Assembly: GCA_900549725.1 (NCBI GenBank)
Contig: URPL01000024.1
Location: 1 to 23,475, forward strand
Direction of reading: 5' to 3'
DNA length: 23,475 nt
Origin: an uncultured Eubacteriales bacterium
Lineage (GTDB): Bacteria > Bacillota > Clostridia > Oscillospirales > CAG-272
Part shown: positions 6,440 to 14,518 of the stretch, piece by piece
Layout of the letters: the number at the start of each line of letters is the position of its first letter
How positions within the stretch are numbered: the first letter of the stretch is position 1
The notes under the pieces: model-generated
Told to the model about the DNA's origin: nothing
Database searches by the model: none
Seen by the model: only the letters and a program-made list of their open reading frames with translations
Made by a program: the position numbers and the translations under genes

Positions 6440-7912
6440 ATGAAAAAAACAAGCCCGCGCCGCGCCGATATCCTTCCCCGCGCACTCGGCGCCGTACTGC
6501 TGCTTTTTCTTGCGCTTGCCGTTATTTTGTGGTTTTGCGGCGTATATGACATCTCGTTTCTCCCGCGCCCGGATTCCGGTAATGCAGATACCTCAGGCGA
6601 AGATACCGCGCCCGAGCCTACCCCGCCCCCTGCGGATGCCTCACCCTATCTTGCCGTCGGCATTTCCGCAAACGACCTGATCGGCTGTGAGGAAGCCCTG
6701 CCGAGCGCCCCGGAGCTTTTGGCTCTGCTTGCATCGTTTCCCGTTTGCGCCGATCCGACGGCGCTCGATGCGGCTGCGACGTTCCATGGTGCCGACAGCC
6801 GCCTTGTCCGCCTTGCAATCGACGGACTGCCAAAAACGCGATACACCGGCACTAAAGAGGTGCGCACGGTGGTCAAAACAGTTTTGGACGACAAATACCG
6901 CACAGAATTTGCGGAGGAATACCGCACACAGGAGCGCCAAAGCGTGATGCTTGCCGGCGGCTGGATCATTGCGGCGCAGGGGGATTCTTTTTCCGTTCTT
7001 GACAGCACCGGGAAAACACTCCTGCAAAATTACGACCCTGAAAAATTTGCCCCCACGGGACTCTCCGACGGGCAGGGACACATCCTTTTTCAAAACGATG
7101 GCGCGTATTATGCGCTGCGGGACGGCGCTTTTCATAAAACAGAGGTTTCGGAAGAAGACCTTAAATGGGCGCTTTTATGCGAGCTCCCGCTCGGCTACGG
7201 AGACGACGGCACCTCGACGGTTTATGTTGAAAACGGCCTTTACGGATACAAAACCCCGAGCGGAGAGACAAAAACCGAGGCGAAATATCTGCGCGCTTTC
7301 CCCCATCATGAAGGGCTCGCCATTGCCTATGAGCGAAAAAACGTTTTAATTCTGGATGAAAATTACGAAACCGTCGCCACGATCCCCTATGAAACGGACG
7401 ATGTGTTTTTAACCTACGCCGAGGTCACCGTCCCGCATACTTTCGGGGAAGAATTCTACGGCCTGAACACCTTTGACCATGGTCTGACCGTGTTCCGCAC
7501 AAGGCGAAATCTGCGCACCTACCGCGTCTTCAACTACACCAAAATTTATGACGACAGCCGCCTTTATAACCGATACGGCGAACTGATATCTCTGCCGCAG
7601 GGCTATGAGCTGCGCGGCTATGCAAACGGCATGCTTCTTTTGCAAAAGAGCGGCGAAGACCGATACGGCTATATGGATTGCTACGGCAACTGGGTAACGG
7701 ACCCGTATTTTTCCTATGCAACGCCGTTTTACCAGGGGCTTGCCGTGGTAGGAGAAAAGGACGGGAAAAAGGCACTGATCGATGCAAACGGCAACACCGT
7801 GCTGCCGATGTGCTTTTCTGAAATCTCCGTTGTCTCCCGCGGACTGATCTGCGCTTATGAGCAGACATGCGGCTGGGTGATTTTCGCCATTGACGAGGCA
7901 CGGATAAACTAA
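6440..7912 (+). CDS. Membrane-anchored WG-repeat-like protein
   Basis: A 490-residue protein with a basic N-terminus, one transmembrane segment (about 15-34), a Pro/Asp/Glu-rich linker (about 43-68) and a large extracytoplasmic part. Two or more copies of a loose WG-type repeat (YGY..x..G, aromatic pair, then GLA followed by a charged turn) can be read: around 248-290 (LYGYKTPSGETKTEAKY ... EGLAIAYE) and 412-485 (RYGYMDCYGNWVTDPYF ... QGLAVVGEKDGKKALIDANGN). Such repeats are common in Firmicute surface proteins of unknown role, probably protein or glycan binding. No Lys-Cys lipobox is seen, so it is held by the uncleaved helix. AAAGGAG at 6424-6430 sets the start. It lies between rlmH and mnmG on the same strand with short gaps, probably co-transcribed. 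Confidence 0.75.
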   Translation: MKKTSPRRADILPRALGAVLLLFLALAVILWFCGVYDISFLPRPDSGNADTSGEDTAPEPTPPPADASPYLAVGISANDLIGCEEALPSAPELLALLASFPVCADPTALDAAATFHGADSRLVRLAIDGLPKTRYTGTKEVRTVVKTVLDDKYRTEFAEEYRTQERQSVMLAGGWIIAAQGDSFSVLDSTGKTLLQNYDPEKFAPTGLSDGQGHILFQNDGAYYALRDGAFHKTEVSEEDLKWALLCELPLGYGDDGTSTVYVENGLYGYKTPSGETKTEAKYLRAFPHHEGLAIAYERKNVLILDENYETVATIPYETDDVFLTYAEVTVPHTFGEEFYGLNTFDHGLTVFRTRRNLRTYRVFNYTKIYDDSRLYNRYGELISLPQGYELRGYANGMLLLQKSGEDRYGYMDCYGNWVTDPYFSYATPFYQGLAVVGEKDGKKALIDANGNTVLPMCFSEISVVSRGLICAYEQTCGWVIFAIDEARIN

Positions 7913-7935
7913 GGCAAAAAAAGAAGGACTTTTGC

Positions 7936-9825
7936 ATGAACTATACAGCAAAATCAGCGGATGTCGCCGTTGTCGGTGCCGGGCATGCCGGCATTGAGGC
8001 GGCGCTCGCCTGCGCAAGGCTGGGGCTGAAAACGCTCCTTTTCACAATCAATCTCGATGCCGTTGGCAACATGCCCTGTAACCCCGCCATCGGCGGGACG
8101 GGCAAGGGACATCTGGTCTTTGAAATCGACGCGCTCGGCGGAGAAATGGGGTATGCGGCAGACTGCGTAACGTTGCAAAGCAGAATGCTCAATCTCGGCA
8201 AAGGCCCCGCCGTGCATTCCAAGCGCGTCCAGGCGGATCGCGCGCTGTACCGCACGCTGATGAAAAAAACCTTGGAAAATCAGGAAAATCTGAGCCTAAT
8301 CCAGGCAGAGATCGTGGATATCGAAACCGTGACGGACGAAGAGTCCAAGGCGCATGTCAGCGCCGTTGTAACCTCGCTTGGCGCCCGCCATGCCGTGAAA
8401 GCCGCGATTCTGTGCGCGGGGACCTATCTGCGCGGCAGAGTGATCGTGGGAGATGTGATGTATGATTCCGGCCCGGACGGCATGCTCCCTGCGCGCGCGC
8501 TGACCGATGCAATCCGGCGTCTTGGGCTGCGCACCATGCGCTTTAAAACGGGAACGCCGCCGCGCATTCATGCCGACACCATTGATTTTTCAAGGCTTGA
8601 GCTTCAGGTGGGAGATCCGGATGTGCCGCCGTTTTCCGTGCGCACCGATCCGGATGCCTATGCCGCGCTGCCGCAGCTGCCCTGCCATATCGTTTATACC
8701 AATGAGCAAACGCACCGCATCATCCGCAAGAATCTTCATCGCTCCCCGCTGTACAGCGGAAAAATAGAGGGCATCGGTCCGCGCTATTGCCCCTCCATTG
8801 AGGATAAGGTCGTTCGCTTTCCGGATAAGGAGCGGCATCAGCTCTTTGTAGAGCCCGTCGGAAAAGACACCAAGGAGATGTATTTGCAAGGCTTCTCCTC
8901 CTCCATGCCCGCCGATGTGCAGCTTGCCATGCTGCATACTCTGCCCGGTTTTGAGCATGCCGAAGTGATGCGCGTTGCCTATGCGATTGAATATGACTGC
9001 ATCGATCCCACCATGCTGCGCCCGACATTGGAAACAAAGGCTGTAGAGGGGCTGTACGGCGCCGGTCAATTCAACGGTACCTCCGGCTATGAAGAGGCTG
9101 CCGCGCAGGGGCTGCTCGCAGGAATCAATGCAAGCCTGAAAATCAAAGGAGAAGCCCCGCTGATTCTCAGCCGCGACAGCTCTTACCTCGGCACGCTGGT
9201 AGACGACCTTGTAACCAAAGGAACAAACGAGCCGTATCGCATTATGACCTCCCGCTCGGAATATCGCCTGCTTTTGCGGCAGGATAATGCCGATGAACGG
9301 CTCACGCCGCACGGCTACCGCGTCGGGCTGATCTCACAGGAGCGCTATGACGCCTTTTTGCACAAACAGGCACAAATCCGTGCAGAGGTTGCGCGCCTTT
9401 GCGCAACCACCATTCATCTCACTCCGGAGCTTTCGGCATTTCTGGAGCGGCGCGGCACCCCCGCCCCCGCAGGCGGCATCCGCGCGGCGGAGCTTTTGCG
9501 CCGCCCGCAGATCGATTATGACATGCTCGCCCCGTTCGACCCGGAGCGCCCACCGCTGCCCCGCGCCGTGTGCAAAACGGCACAGATTTTAATCAAATAC
9601 GAGGGCTATATTCGCCGCCAGAGGGCAGAGGTCGCGCGCTTTCAAAAGCTGGAGCAGATAAAGCTGCCGCAAAATCTTGATTATCGCACCCTCGGCGGGC
9701 TGCGCCTGGAAGCAGTACAAAAGCTGAATGAAATCCGCCCGGAAAGCATCGGGCAAGCCTCCCGCATCAGCGGCATCAGCCCCGCCGATATTTCCGTGCT
9801 TTTGATCCGACTTGGCAAGCATTAA
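7936..9825 (+). CDS. mnmG: tRNA uridine-5-carboxymethylaminomethyl synthase subunit MnmG
   Basis: A 629-residue FAD enzyme (usual length 620-640) that, with the GTPase MnmE, installs the carboxymethylaminomethyl group on wobble U34 of certain tRNAs. The FAD-binding GAGHAG (14-19) is near the N-terminus, followed by the family signature CNPAIGGTGKGHLVFEIDALGG, the KTGTPPR block, the second signature GPRYCPSIEDKVVRFPDK, and the C-terminal helical MnmE-binding domain ending in GISPADISVLLIRLGK. AAGAAGGA at 7921-7928 lies 7 bases before the ATG. mnmE and rsmG, frequent neighbours in Firmicutes, are not in the window; a small XRE regulator follows instead. Confidence 0.97.
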   Translation: MNYTAKSADVAVVGAGHAGIEAALACARLGLKTLLFTINLDAVGNMPCNPAIGGTGKGHLVFEIDALGGEMGYAADCVTLQSRMLNLGKGPAVHSKRVQADRALYRTLMKKTLENQENLSLIQAEIVDIETVTDEESKAHVSAVVTSLGARHAVKAAILCAGTYLRGRVIVGDVMYDSGPDGMLPARALTDAIRRLGLRTMRFKTGTPPRIHADTIDFSRLELQVGDPDVPPFSVRTDPDAYAALPQLPCHIVYTNEQTHRIIRKNLHRSPLYSGKIEGIGPRYCPSIEDKVVRFPDKERHQLFVEPVGKDTKEMYLQGFSSSMPADVQLAMLHTLPGFEHAEVMRVAYAIEYDCIDPTMLRPTLETKAVEGLYGAGQFNGTSGYEEAAAQGLLAGINASLKIKGEAPLILSRDSSYLGTLVDDLVTKGTNEPYRIMTSRSEYRLLLRQDNADERLTPHGYRVGLISQERYDAFLHKQAQIRAEVARLCATTIHLTPELSAFLERRGTPAPAGGIRAAELLRRPQIDYDMLAPFDPERPPLPRAVCKTAQILIKYEGYIRRQRAEVARFQKLEQIKLPQNLDYRTLGGLRLEAVQKLNEIRPESIGQASRISGISPADISVLLIRLGKH

Positions 9826-9840
9826 CACCCTTGGAAATGC

Positions 9841-9882
9841 ATGAGAAAGCCGAAAAAGTATTTGTGTAAAAGGGCTTCTCAT
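9841..9882. terminator. Imperfect hairpin behind mnmG
   Basis: ATGAGAAAGCC (9841-9851) can pair with GGCTTCTCAT (9873-9882) with one bulged A, leaving an A-rich loop of about 21 bases. It starts 15 bases after the mnmG stop, where a terminator is expected, but no clean T-run follows (TGTTATAGTTG), so it may be a weak terminator, a 3'-end stabiliser or a regulatory element of the next gene. Confidence 0.45.
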
Positions 9883-9905
9883 TGTTATAGTTGCAATCTG
9901 TTGGT

Positions 9906-9937
9906 TTGTGTATCCGCATCCGTGATTCATCTATACT
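9906..9937 (+). promoter_or_regulatory. Tentative promoter of the XRE regulator gene
   Basis: TATACT (9932-9937) is a good -10, but the best -35 like sequence, TTGTGT (9906-9911), is 20 bases away. A second possible -10, TATAGT (9886-9891), has TTGTGT at 9862-9867 with an 18-base spacer. The motif GATTCATCTAT (9924-9934) overlaps the first -10 and resembles, in reverse complement, a motif before the next gene (see findings). Confidence 0.35.
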
Positions 9938-9973
9938 GTAAGTGATAGCATTTGCAATACGGAGGAACACAGC

Positions 9974-10294
9974 TTGGATTATACAACCATCGGTAAAAAC
10001 TTAAGAACCTATCGAAAGCAAAGGAATCTGACGCAGGAGCAACTGGCAGAGCGTGCCGGGCTCAGCCCGAATTACATAGGCATTTTGGAGCGCGGCGAAA
10101 AACTGCCGTCTCTTGAAACACTGCTCACCCTGCTCAATCAGCTGAATGTCTCTGCGGATATGGTACTGTGCGACGTGCTGAACACCGGTTATGCAATCAA
10201 AGGCTCTCAGCTTTCGGAGCAGCTTGCCGGCTGCGACAAAAAAGTGCAGGATCGGGTTTTGGCAGTCGTTGCAACTCTTTTGCGGAATCCTTAA
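9974..10294 (+). CDS. Small XRE-family HTH regulator
   Basis: A 106-residue DNA-binding protein with a single Cro/C1-type helix-turn-helix at about 7-62: IGKNLRTYRKQRNLTQEQLAERAGLSPNYIGILERGEKLPSLETL, the classic arrangement with recognition helix around SPNYIGILERG. The start is TTG, chosen because GGAGGA (9961-9966) sits 7 bases upstream and no in-frame ATG precedes the HTH. The C-terminal 40 residues probably mediate dimerisation. Many such short regulators repress their own gene and the next one; a motif related between its promoter and that of the following gene supports this. The gene ends at a strong terminator. Target genes are not known. Confidence 0.88.
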   Translation: MDYTTIGKNLRTYRKQRNLTQEQLAERAGLSPNYIGILERGEKLPSLETLLTLLNQLNVSADMVLCDVLNTGYAIKGSQLSEQLAGCDKKVQDRVLAVVATLLRNP

Positions 10295-10306
10295 TAGAAA
10301 AATCAG

Positions 10307-10336
10307 AAAAATTCGCCCCTTGCGGCGAATTTTTTG
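10307..10336 (+). terminator. Rho-independent terminator of the XRE gene
   Basis: AAAAATTCGCC (10307-10317) pairs perfectly with GGCGAATTTTT (10324-10334...10335) around a CCTTGC-type loop, and the T-run continues (TTTTTTG TTTT). The stem begins 12 bases after the XRE stop. The A-run on its left side makes it potentially bidirectional. Confidence 0.88.
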
Positions 10337-10379
10337 TTTTCTCCCCCTCTTTTTTCTTTTTTTCGACAAAAAGAATCCG

Positions 10380-10403
10380 TATAATCTCAAATAGAGATGA
10401 ATC
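10380..10403 (+). promoter_or_regulatory. -10 box with overlapping palindrome before the 110-residue gene
   Basis: TATAAT at 10380-10385 is a consensus -10 without a convincing -35; a TCGACA lies only 11 bases away and the optimal position is T-rich. Overlapping it is the palindrome ATCTC-AAATA-GAGAT (10384-10398), placed at the expected transcription start, which would suit a repressor such as the adjacent XRE protein. Confidence 0.4.
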
Positions 10404-10436
10404 CATAATGACAGTGATAGAAAGAGGAGTCAGATT

Positions 10437-10769
10437 ATGAAACAAAAACTGGACGAAGCGCATTGCCCCAAGCCGGATTTTGATCGAATTTTGAGCGCAG
10501 TTGCAAAAAAAGAGCATACCGACCGGGAAACCGTCGCAAAGGTGCTGAGCGAAACCCTGCGCTTTGCCCACAGGCGCAGCGGCGCAAAGTTTCCGCCTGC
10601 CGCGCTTGCGGAAAACGGGGAGGCGGATCTTGAAAAAACGGTATATTGGGCGGTCGCGCTGCTGCTCGGCGCCGATTTCGCCCGCGGCAGCAAAGAATCG
10701 GCGGCAAGCGAATCTTGGTTGACAAGCGATACAGCGCGGGGTATAATAAATACAGAGCATTGCACATAA
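10437..10769 (+). CDS. Uncharacterised 110-residue protein
   Basis: I do not recognise this protein with confidence. It has a strong ribosome site (AAGAGGAG, 10422-10429, 7 bases before the ATG) and is preceded by a terminator and a -10 box, so it is probably expressed on its own. The N-terminal half (about 14-52: FDRILSAVAKKEHTDRETV...) is predicted helical, and loosely recalls the small Clostridial proteins annotated as Spo0A C-terminal-domain-like, but the similarity is too weak to call. The last ~25 residues (SKESAASESWLTSD...) are coded by the same bases that form the peptidase T promoter, so the C-terminus may be under little protein constraint. No signal peptide or membrane segment is seen. 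Confidence 0.65.
   Translation: MKQKLDEAHCPKPDFDRILSAVAKKEHTDRETVAKVLSETLRFAHRRSGAKFPPAALAENGEADLEKTVYWAVALLLGADFARGSKESAASESWLTSDTARGIINTEHCT
10719..10747 (+). promoter_or_regulatory. Near-consensus promoter of pepT
   Basis: TTGACA (10719-10724), a 17-base spacer and TATAAT (10742-10747), both perfect consensus boxes at ideal spacing. The promoter lies inside the 3' end of the preceding coding region; the message would start around 10754, giving a leader of about 44 bases. Confidence 0.9.
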
Positions 10770-10797
10770 TCCGTATGCGAAAAAGGAGGATTCCGCC

Positions 10798-12015
10798 ATG
10801 CCGATTCAGCGGTTTTTACGATATGTCACTTATCCGACCATGTCCTGCGAGGACAGCGCGACCTGCCCCTCGACAAAGAAGCAGCTTCTGCTTGCAGATG
10901 CACTGGTAAAGGATTTAAAAGAGATCGGGCTTTGCGATGCCGCCGTCGATGCAAACGGCTATGTCAGCGCAACGCTTGCGGCAAACTGTGATAAAAAGCT
11001 GCCTGTGCTCGGGCTTATCGCGCATATGGATACCTCGCCCGACGCACCGGATGATCCTGTGCGCCCGCGCATCGTGCTTTACGACGGCGCAGACATAGCT
11101 CTGGACGCGCAAAACGGCTTATTTCTGCGTCAGAGCGATTATCCCTGCCTTGCGCGGTATCGCGGCAAACATCTCATCGTCACAGACGGGCATACTCTGC
11201 TCGGTGCGGACGACAAGGCGGGCGTCAGCGAAATCATCGCCGCGCTGGAAGCGCTGCAAAAAAGCAATGCGCCGCACGGAACGGTGCGCATTTGCTTTAC
11301 CCCGGATGAAGAAATCGGGCGCGGTGCGGATTTGTTTGATGTCAAAGCCTTCGGCGCGGATTTTGCCTATACGGTGGACGGCGGCGCGATCGGAGAGCTC
11401 GAATACGAAAACTTCAACGCTGCCTCCTGCGAGGTTCTGATCCGCGGCATCAATATTCACCCGGGGGACGCCAAGGGCCGAATGAAAAACGCCTGCCGCA
11501 TCGCCATGGAATTCGAATCTCTCCTGCCCGGGGATGAAATACCGGAGAAAACGGAGCAATATGAGGGCTTTCATCATCTGTGCGATATGAGCGGCACGGT
11601 GGAAAAAGCAACGCTTTCCTATATCATCCGCGATCATGATACGGATAAATTCAACGCAAAAAAGAAAGCGTTTTGCAAAGCGGCGGAACAGCTCAATGCG
11701 CGCTACGGCGCAGATACGGTCTCCCTTTCCCTGCGCGATTCCTATTATAATATGGCATCGATCCTTCGGGAGCACATGGATCTGATCGATCGCGCAAAGG
11801 CTGCCATGCAAAGCGTCGGCATCACCCCCGTCATAAAGCCGATTCGCGGCGGGACCGACGGTGCGCGCCTTTCTTATCTTGGGCTGCCCTGCCCCAACCT
11901 TTGCACAGGCGGAGAGAATTTTCATTCCCGCTTTGAGTTTGCCTGCGTGGAAGACATGGAAGCAATCACGAAAATGCTTGTTCGTTTGATACAGGGGGTT
12001 GCATATGAAATTTGA
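10798..12015 (+). CDS. pepT: Peptidase T (tripeptide aminopeptidase)
   Basis: A 405-residue M20B metallopeptidase (usual length about 405-410) that removes the N-terminal residue of tripeptides in the cytoplasm, a late step in peptide nutrition. The two-zinc site is complete: His76 and Asp78 in GLIAHMDTSPDAP, bridging Asp138 in LLGADDKAG, catalytic Glu171 and Glu172 in FTPDEEIGRG, Asp194 in YTVDGG, and His376 in GGENFHSRFEF. The lid domain holds the substrate-contact IHPGDAKGRM block. AAGGAGG (10783-10789) lies 8 bases before the ATG. Its strong dedicated promoter suggests constitutive expression. The next gene starts inside its last 11 bases. Confidence 0.96.
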   Translation: MPIQRFLRYVTYPTMSCEDSATCPSTKKQLLLADALVKDLKEIGLCDAAVDANGYVSATLAANCDKKLPVLGLIAHMDTSPDAPDDPVRPRIVLYDGADIALDAQNGLFLRQSDYPCLARYRGKHLIVTDGHTLLGADDKAGVSEIIAALEALQKSNAPHGTVRICFTPDEEIGRGADLFDVKAFGADFAYTVDGGAIGELEYENFNAASCEVLIRGINIHPGDAKGRMKNACRIAMEFESLLPGDEIPEKTEQYEGFHHLCDMSGTVEKATLSYIIRDHDTDKFNAKKKAFCKAAEQLNARYGADTVSLSLRDSYYNMASILREHMDLIDRAKAAMQSVGITPVIKPIRGGTDGARLSYLGLPCPNLCTGGENFHSRFEFACVEDMEAITKMLVRLIQGVAYEI

Positions 12016-12940
12016 ACGGCTGACCGAGCTTCTGGATGAAATCGCAAGCGCGGCGGACGGCGGCATTGAAGCCATGCGAAATGCCACCCTGAGCGAGGGC
12101 TTCCGCCTGCTGGCTTTTTTGCAGGATGAGCAAAAGAACGGCTCTTTGGCGCCGCAGCTTTCGCAGCGCTTTGCACCGCTGCGCACCGATTTTGTCAGGC
12201 GACTTTTTGCAAACGGCATGTTTTATGTCATTTTTTCCGCCTTTACAAAATGCCATCAGGAGGTGGACGGCGCCGCTGCAATCGCCGTCGACTTAGAGGC
12301 GGGAAAATATATCTGCCGTGATTTGGAGCAGCACCGCTACCATGCCGTCATGCGGCCCGCGGAGCACGGCGAAATGCCTGCCATGCTGCGCGGCATTGCC
12401 TTTAACGGCTTTGAGCGCATCCGGCTGTATAAAAGCGGCTGCCCCTGCTTTGAGGTTCCCCTCGCAAGCCTTTTCTCGCTTGAGGAGGTGCCGCAGGGCG
12501 CGGCTGCGCGCTTTACCATGCTTGCTTTTCTGCAGGAGCTGCGCCGCGGCATCCCCCCTCAGGAGCTCTCGGCAAGAGAGAAACGAATGTATGATGTGCT
12601 TAACGGCACGACCTTCTTTCTGCCGACCCTTTGGGAAACCGCGCCAAGCGGCGATCCCTCGCAGAAAAAGCTGACGCACCCCTGTGTACAGTTGACGCAA
12701 AACGGACAAAAGCGAACCCTTTTGCCCGTATATACCGCCAGCGCAAAGCTTCTCGGCGCGCCGGACTACCGAAAAATGTGCGAGGCGGGCAAGAACTGGC
12801 AGATTACGCAAATGGACTATAAAAATCTGATCCGCCATTGCGAGCACACCGGCGGCGCACTGGACGGCATTGTGGTGGATTCGGCGGATCTTTCCTTGGT
12901 GCTTTCCGTTGAAATGCTGAAAATTCACTGCCATATCTGA
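12005..12940 (+). CDS. SseB-like domain protein of unknown function
   Basis: A 311-residue soluble protein. The C-terminal half has the layout of the SseB N-terminal-domain family: FFLPTLWE (about 202-209), a Thr/Gln-rich strand, LLPVYTASAKLLGAPDYRKM (about 237-256), a polar stretch and then a helix followed by GIVVDSADLSLVLSVEML near the end. In this family the domain is a small alpha/beta fold of unclear biochemical role, widespread in Clostridia and Actinobacteria outside any secretion system. The N-terminal 190 residues are mainly helical and not recognised. The ATG at 12005 is preferred over a TTG two codons earlier because AGGGGG (11993-11998) is well spaced for it. It overlaps pepT by 11 bases, implying coupled translation. 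Confidence 0.7.
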   Translation: MKFERLTELLDEIASAADGGIEAMRNATLSEGFRLLAFLQDEQKNGSLAPQLSQRFAPLRTDFVRRLFANGMFYVIFSAFTKCHQEVDGAAAIAVDLEAGKYICRDLEQHRYHAVMRPAEHGEMPAMLRGIAFNGFERIRLYKSGCPCFEVPLASLFSLEEVPQGAAARFTMLAFLQELRRGIPPQELSAREKRMYDVLNGTTFFLPTLWETAPSGDPSQKKLTHPCVQLTQNGQKRTLLPVYTASAKLLGAPDYRKMCEAGKNWQITQMDYKNLIRHCEHTGGALDGIVVDSADLSLVLSVEMLKIHCHI

Positions 12941-12964
12941 AAAAACTTAACCCGAACCAAGAAG

Positions 12965-13000
12965 AGCCGCTTCGCCGCGCCCACGTGCCGAGGCGGCTTT
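12965..13000 (+). terminator. Hairpin terminator behind the SseB-domain gene
   Basis: AGCCGCTTCG (12965-12974) pairs with CGAGGCGGCT (12989-12998) over 10 positions including one G-T wobble, followed by TTTCGTCCGTCCTTT. The GC-rich stem with a broken T-tract suits a Rho-independent terminator of the pepT unit, and separates the MATE gene from it. Confidence 0.65.
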
Positions 13001-13038
13001 CGTCCGTCCTTTCCCATTTCGACATTCAGCAAAGCGAG

Positions 13039-14439
13039 ATGATTGATTTTATCATGGAAAAAGTAAACCGTCGGCAACAGCCTGATATTCTGCACGGTTC
13101 CTTATGGAAAGCTCTGCCGCAGTTTGCGATACCGGTCGCGACGACGGCAATTTTGGAGCAGCTGTTCAACGCTTCCGATCTTGCGGTTGTCGGCAATTTT
13201 TCGCAGCAAGACAGCACGGTAGCCGTTGCAGCCGTCGGCGCAAACAGCCCCCTCATCGGGCTGATCGTCAACCTGTTTATCGGCATTGCGCTGGGCAGCA
13301 ATGTAGTGATTGCGCATGCAGTCGGTCAGGGAAAAAAAGAGGCGGTGGAAAAAGCCGTGCACACCTCCGTGATCGTTGCTCTGCTCGGCGGCATTGGCGT
13401 TGCCCTGCTCGGGGAGCTGGTTGCAGCGCCCGTTTTGCGCCTGTTGCAGGTCCCGCAGGAAGCATTTTCCGCCGCACTTTTATATCTGCGCATTTATCTT
13501 TGCGGCATGCCCGTAATTCTTTTATATAATTTTGAAGCAGCAATTTTTCGCAGTATCGGAGAAACCAAGGTCCCGCTGATCGCCCTTGCGGGTTCGGGCG
13601 TTTTGAATGTGCTGCTGAATTTATTTTTTGTTGTTGTTTTGCACAGAGGGGTTGACGGAGTTGCCGTTGCAACGGTCATTTCCAATGCGGTCAGCGCAGC
13701 GGTTCTGTTTTTCTGCCTTCTGCACACCAAACAATCCATCCGCCTGCAGCTGCGCCGTTTACGCATTGATCCCGCAACCCTTGGGCAAATTCTGCGCATC
13801 GGGCTCCCCGCGGGGATTCAAAGCGCTCTTTTTTCCGTCTCCAATATTGTGATTCAATCTGCGGTCAACAGTCTCGGCACCGACGCAATGGCCGCCTCCA
13901 GCGCAGCATTGAACATTGAGCTGATCACCTATGACATTCTAAATGCCTTTGCGCAGGCATGTACAACCTTTGTTGGGCAAAATTTCGGCGCCGGTTCATT
14001 TCCCCGCTGCAAAAAAATCCTGTTTTGCTGCCTTTTGGAAGGCGGTATCGTGCTGGGCGCTGCAATCGCTTTGATTCTATCCCTCGGCAAACCTCTTCTC
14101 TCCGTTTTCGGCAGCACCGAAGCTGTACTGAAACTTGGATATTTGCGTCTGGTAATTGTTATGCTCTCTCACTTTTTCAGTCTGCTTTACGAGGTATTCT
14201 CCGGATATCTCAGAGGGTTTGGAATTTCGTTTGTGCCTGCCGTTTTGACCATGCTCGGCGTGTGCTGCATCCGCATTGCCTGGATACAATTTGTATTTGT
14301 GCGAAATCAAACCTTTCAAACCATTCTGATTGCATACCCTATCAGCCTTTTCACAACCGCACTTTTGCTCTTCGTCGCGCTTTTATGCTACCATCCCGCA
14401 AAGCGCTTCGGCAAAACCGTCCGGCAGGTTGCAGACTAA
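13039..14439 (+). CDS. MATE-family efflux transporter
   Basis: About 466 residues, normal for multidrug and toxic compound extrusion (MATE) carriers, which export cationic drugs or metabolites using a Na+ or H+ gradient. Twelve hydrophobic segments in two bundles are visible, with the family landmarks LPQFAIPVATTAILEQLFNASDLAVVGNF in helix 1, the Gly-rich GIALGSNVVIAHAVGQGKK in the first lobe, and GLPAGIQSALFSVSNIVIQSAVNSLG plus TFVGQNFGAG in the second. The start is uncertain: ATG 13039 and ATG 13054 both lack a good ribosome site. A GTG at 12985 is rejected because it sits in the loop of the terminator stem. The substrate cannot be inferred. Translation is probably weak or depends on an unseen feature. 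Confidence 0.88.
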   Translation: MIDFIMEKVNRRQQPDILHGSLWKALPQFAIPVATTAILEQLFNASDLAVVGNFSQQDSTVAVAAVGANSPLIGLIVNLFIGIALGSNVVIAHAVGQGKKEAVEKAVHTSVIVALLGGIGVALLGELVAAPVLRLLQVPQEAFSAALLYLRIYLCGMPVILLYNFEAAIFRSIGETKVPLIALAGSGVLNVLLNLFFVVVLHRGVDGVAVATVISNAVSAAVLFFCLLHTKQSIRLQLRRLRIDPATLGQILRIGLPAGIQSALFSVSNIVIQSAVNSLGTDAMAASSAALNIELITYDILNAFAQACTTFVGQNFGAGSFPRCKKILFCCLLEGGIVLGAAIALILSLGKPLLSVFGSTEAVLKLGYLRLVIVMLSHFFSLLYEVFSGYLRGFGISFVPAVLTMLGVCCIRIAWIQFVFVRNQTFQTILIAYPISLFTTALLLFVALLCYHPAKRFGKTVRQVAD

Positions 14440-14518
14440 ACAAATACCGCTGAACGGTCGGTGGATTTTTTACGGCATACCCGGCGCTTCATAGGCAATA
14501 TCGTATTTCAACCATTGC

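Noticed and set aside
9974..10769. Type II toxin-antitoxin pair (XRE regulator plus small protein)
   Set aside because: The genes are separated by a strong terminator and 142 bases, the second has its own promoter, and neither toxin motif (RelE, HigB, Fic, PIN) is seen; kept only as a low-level possibility.
12985..13038. GTG start for the MATE gene
   Set aside because: The GTG lies in the loop of the terminator hairpin 12965-12998 and has no ribosome site; MATE homology begins after the later ATGs.
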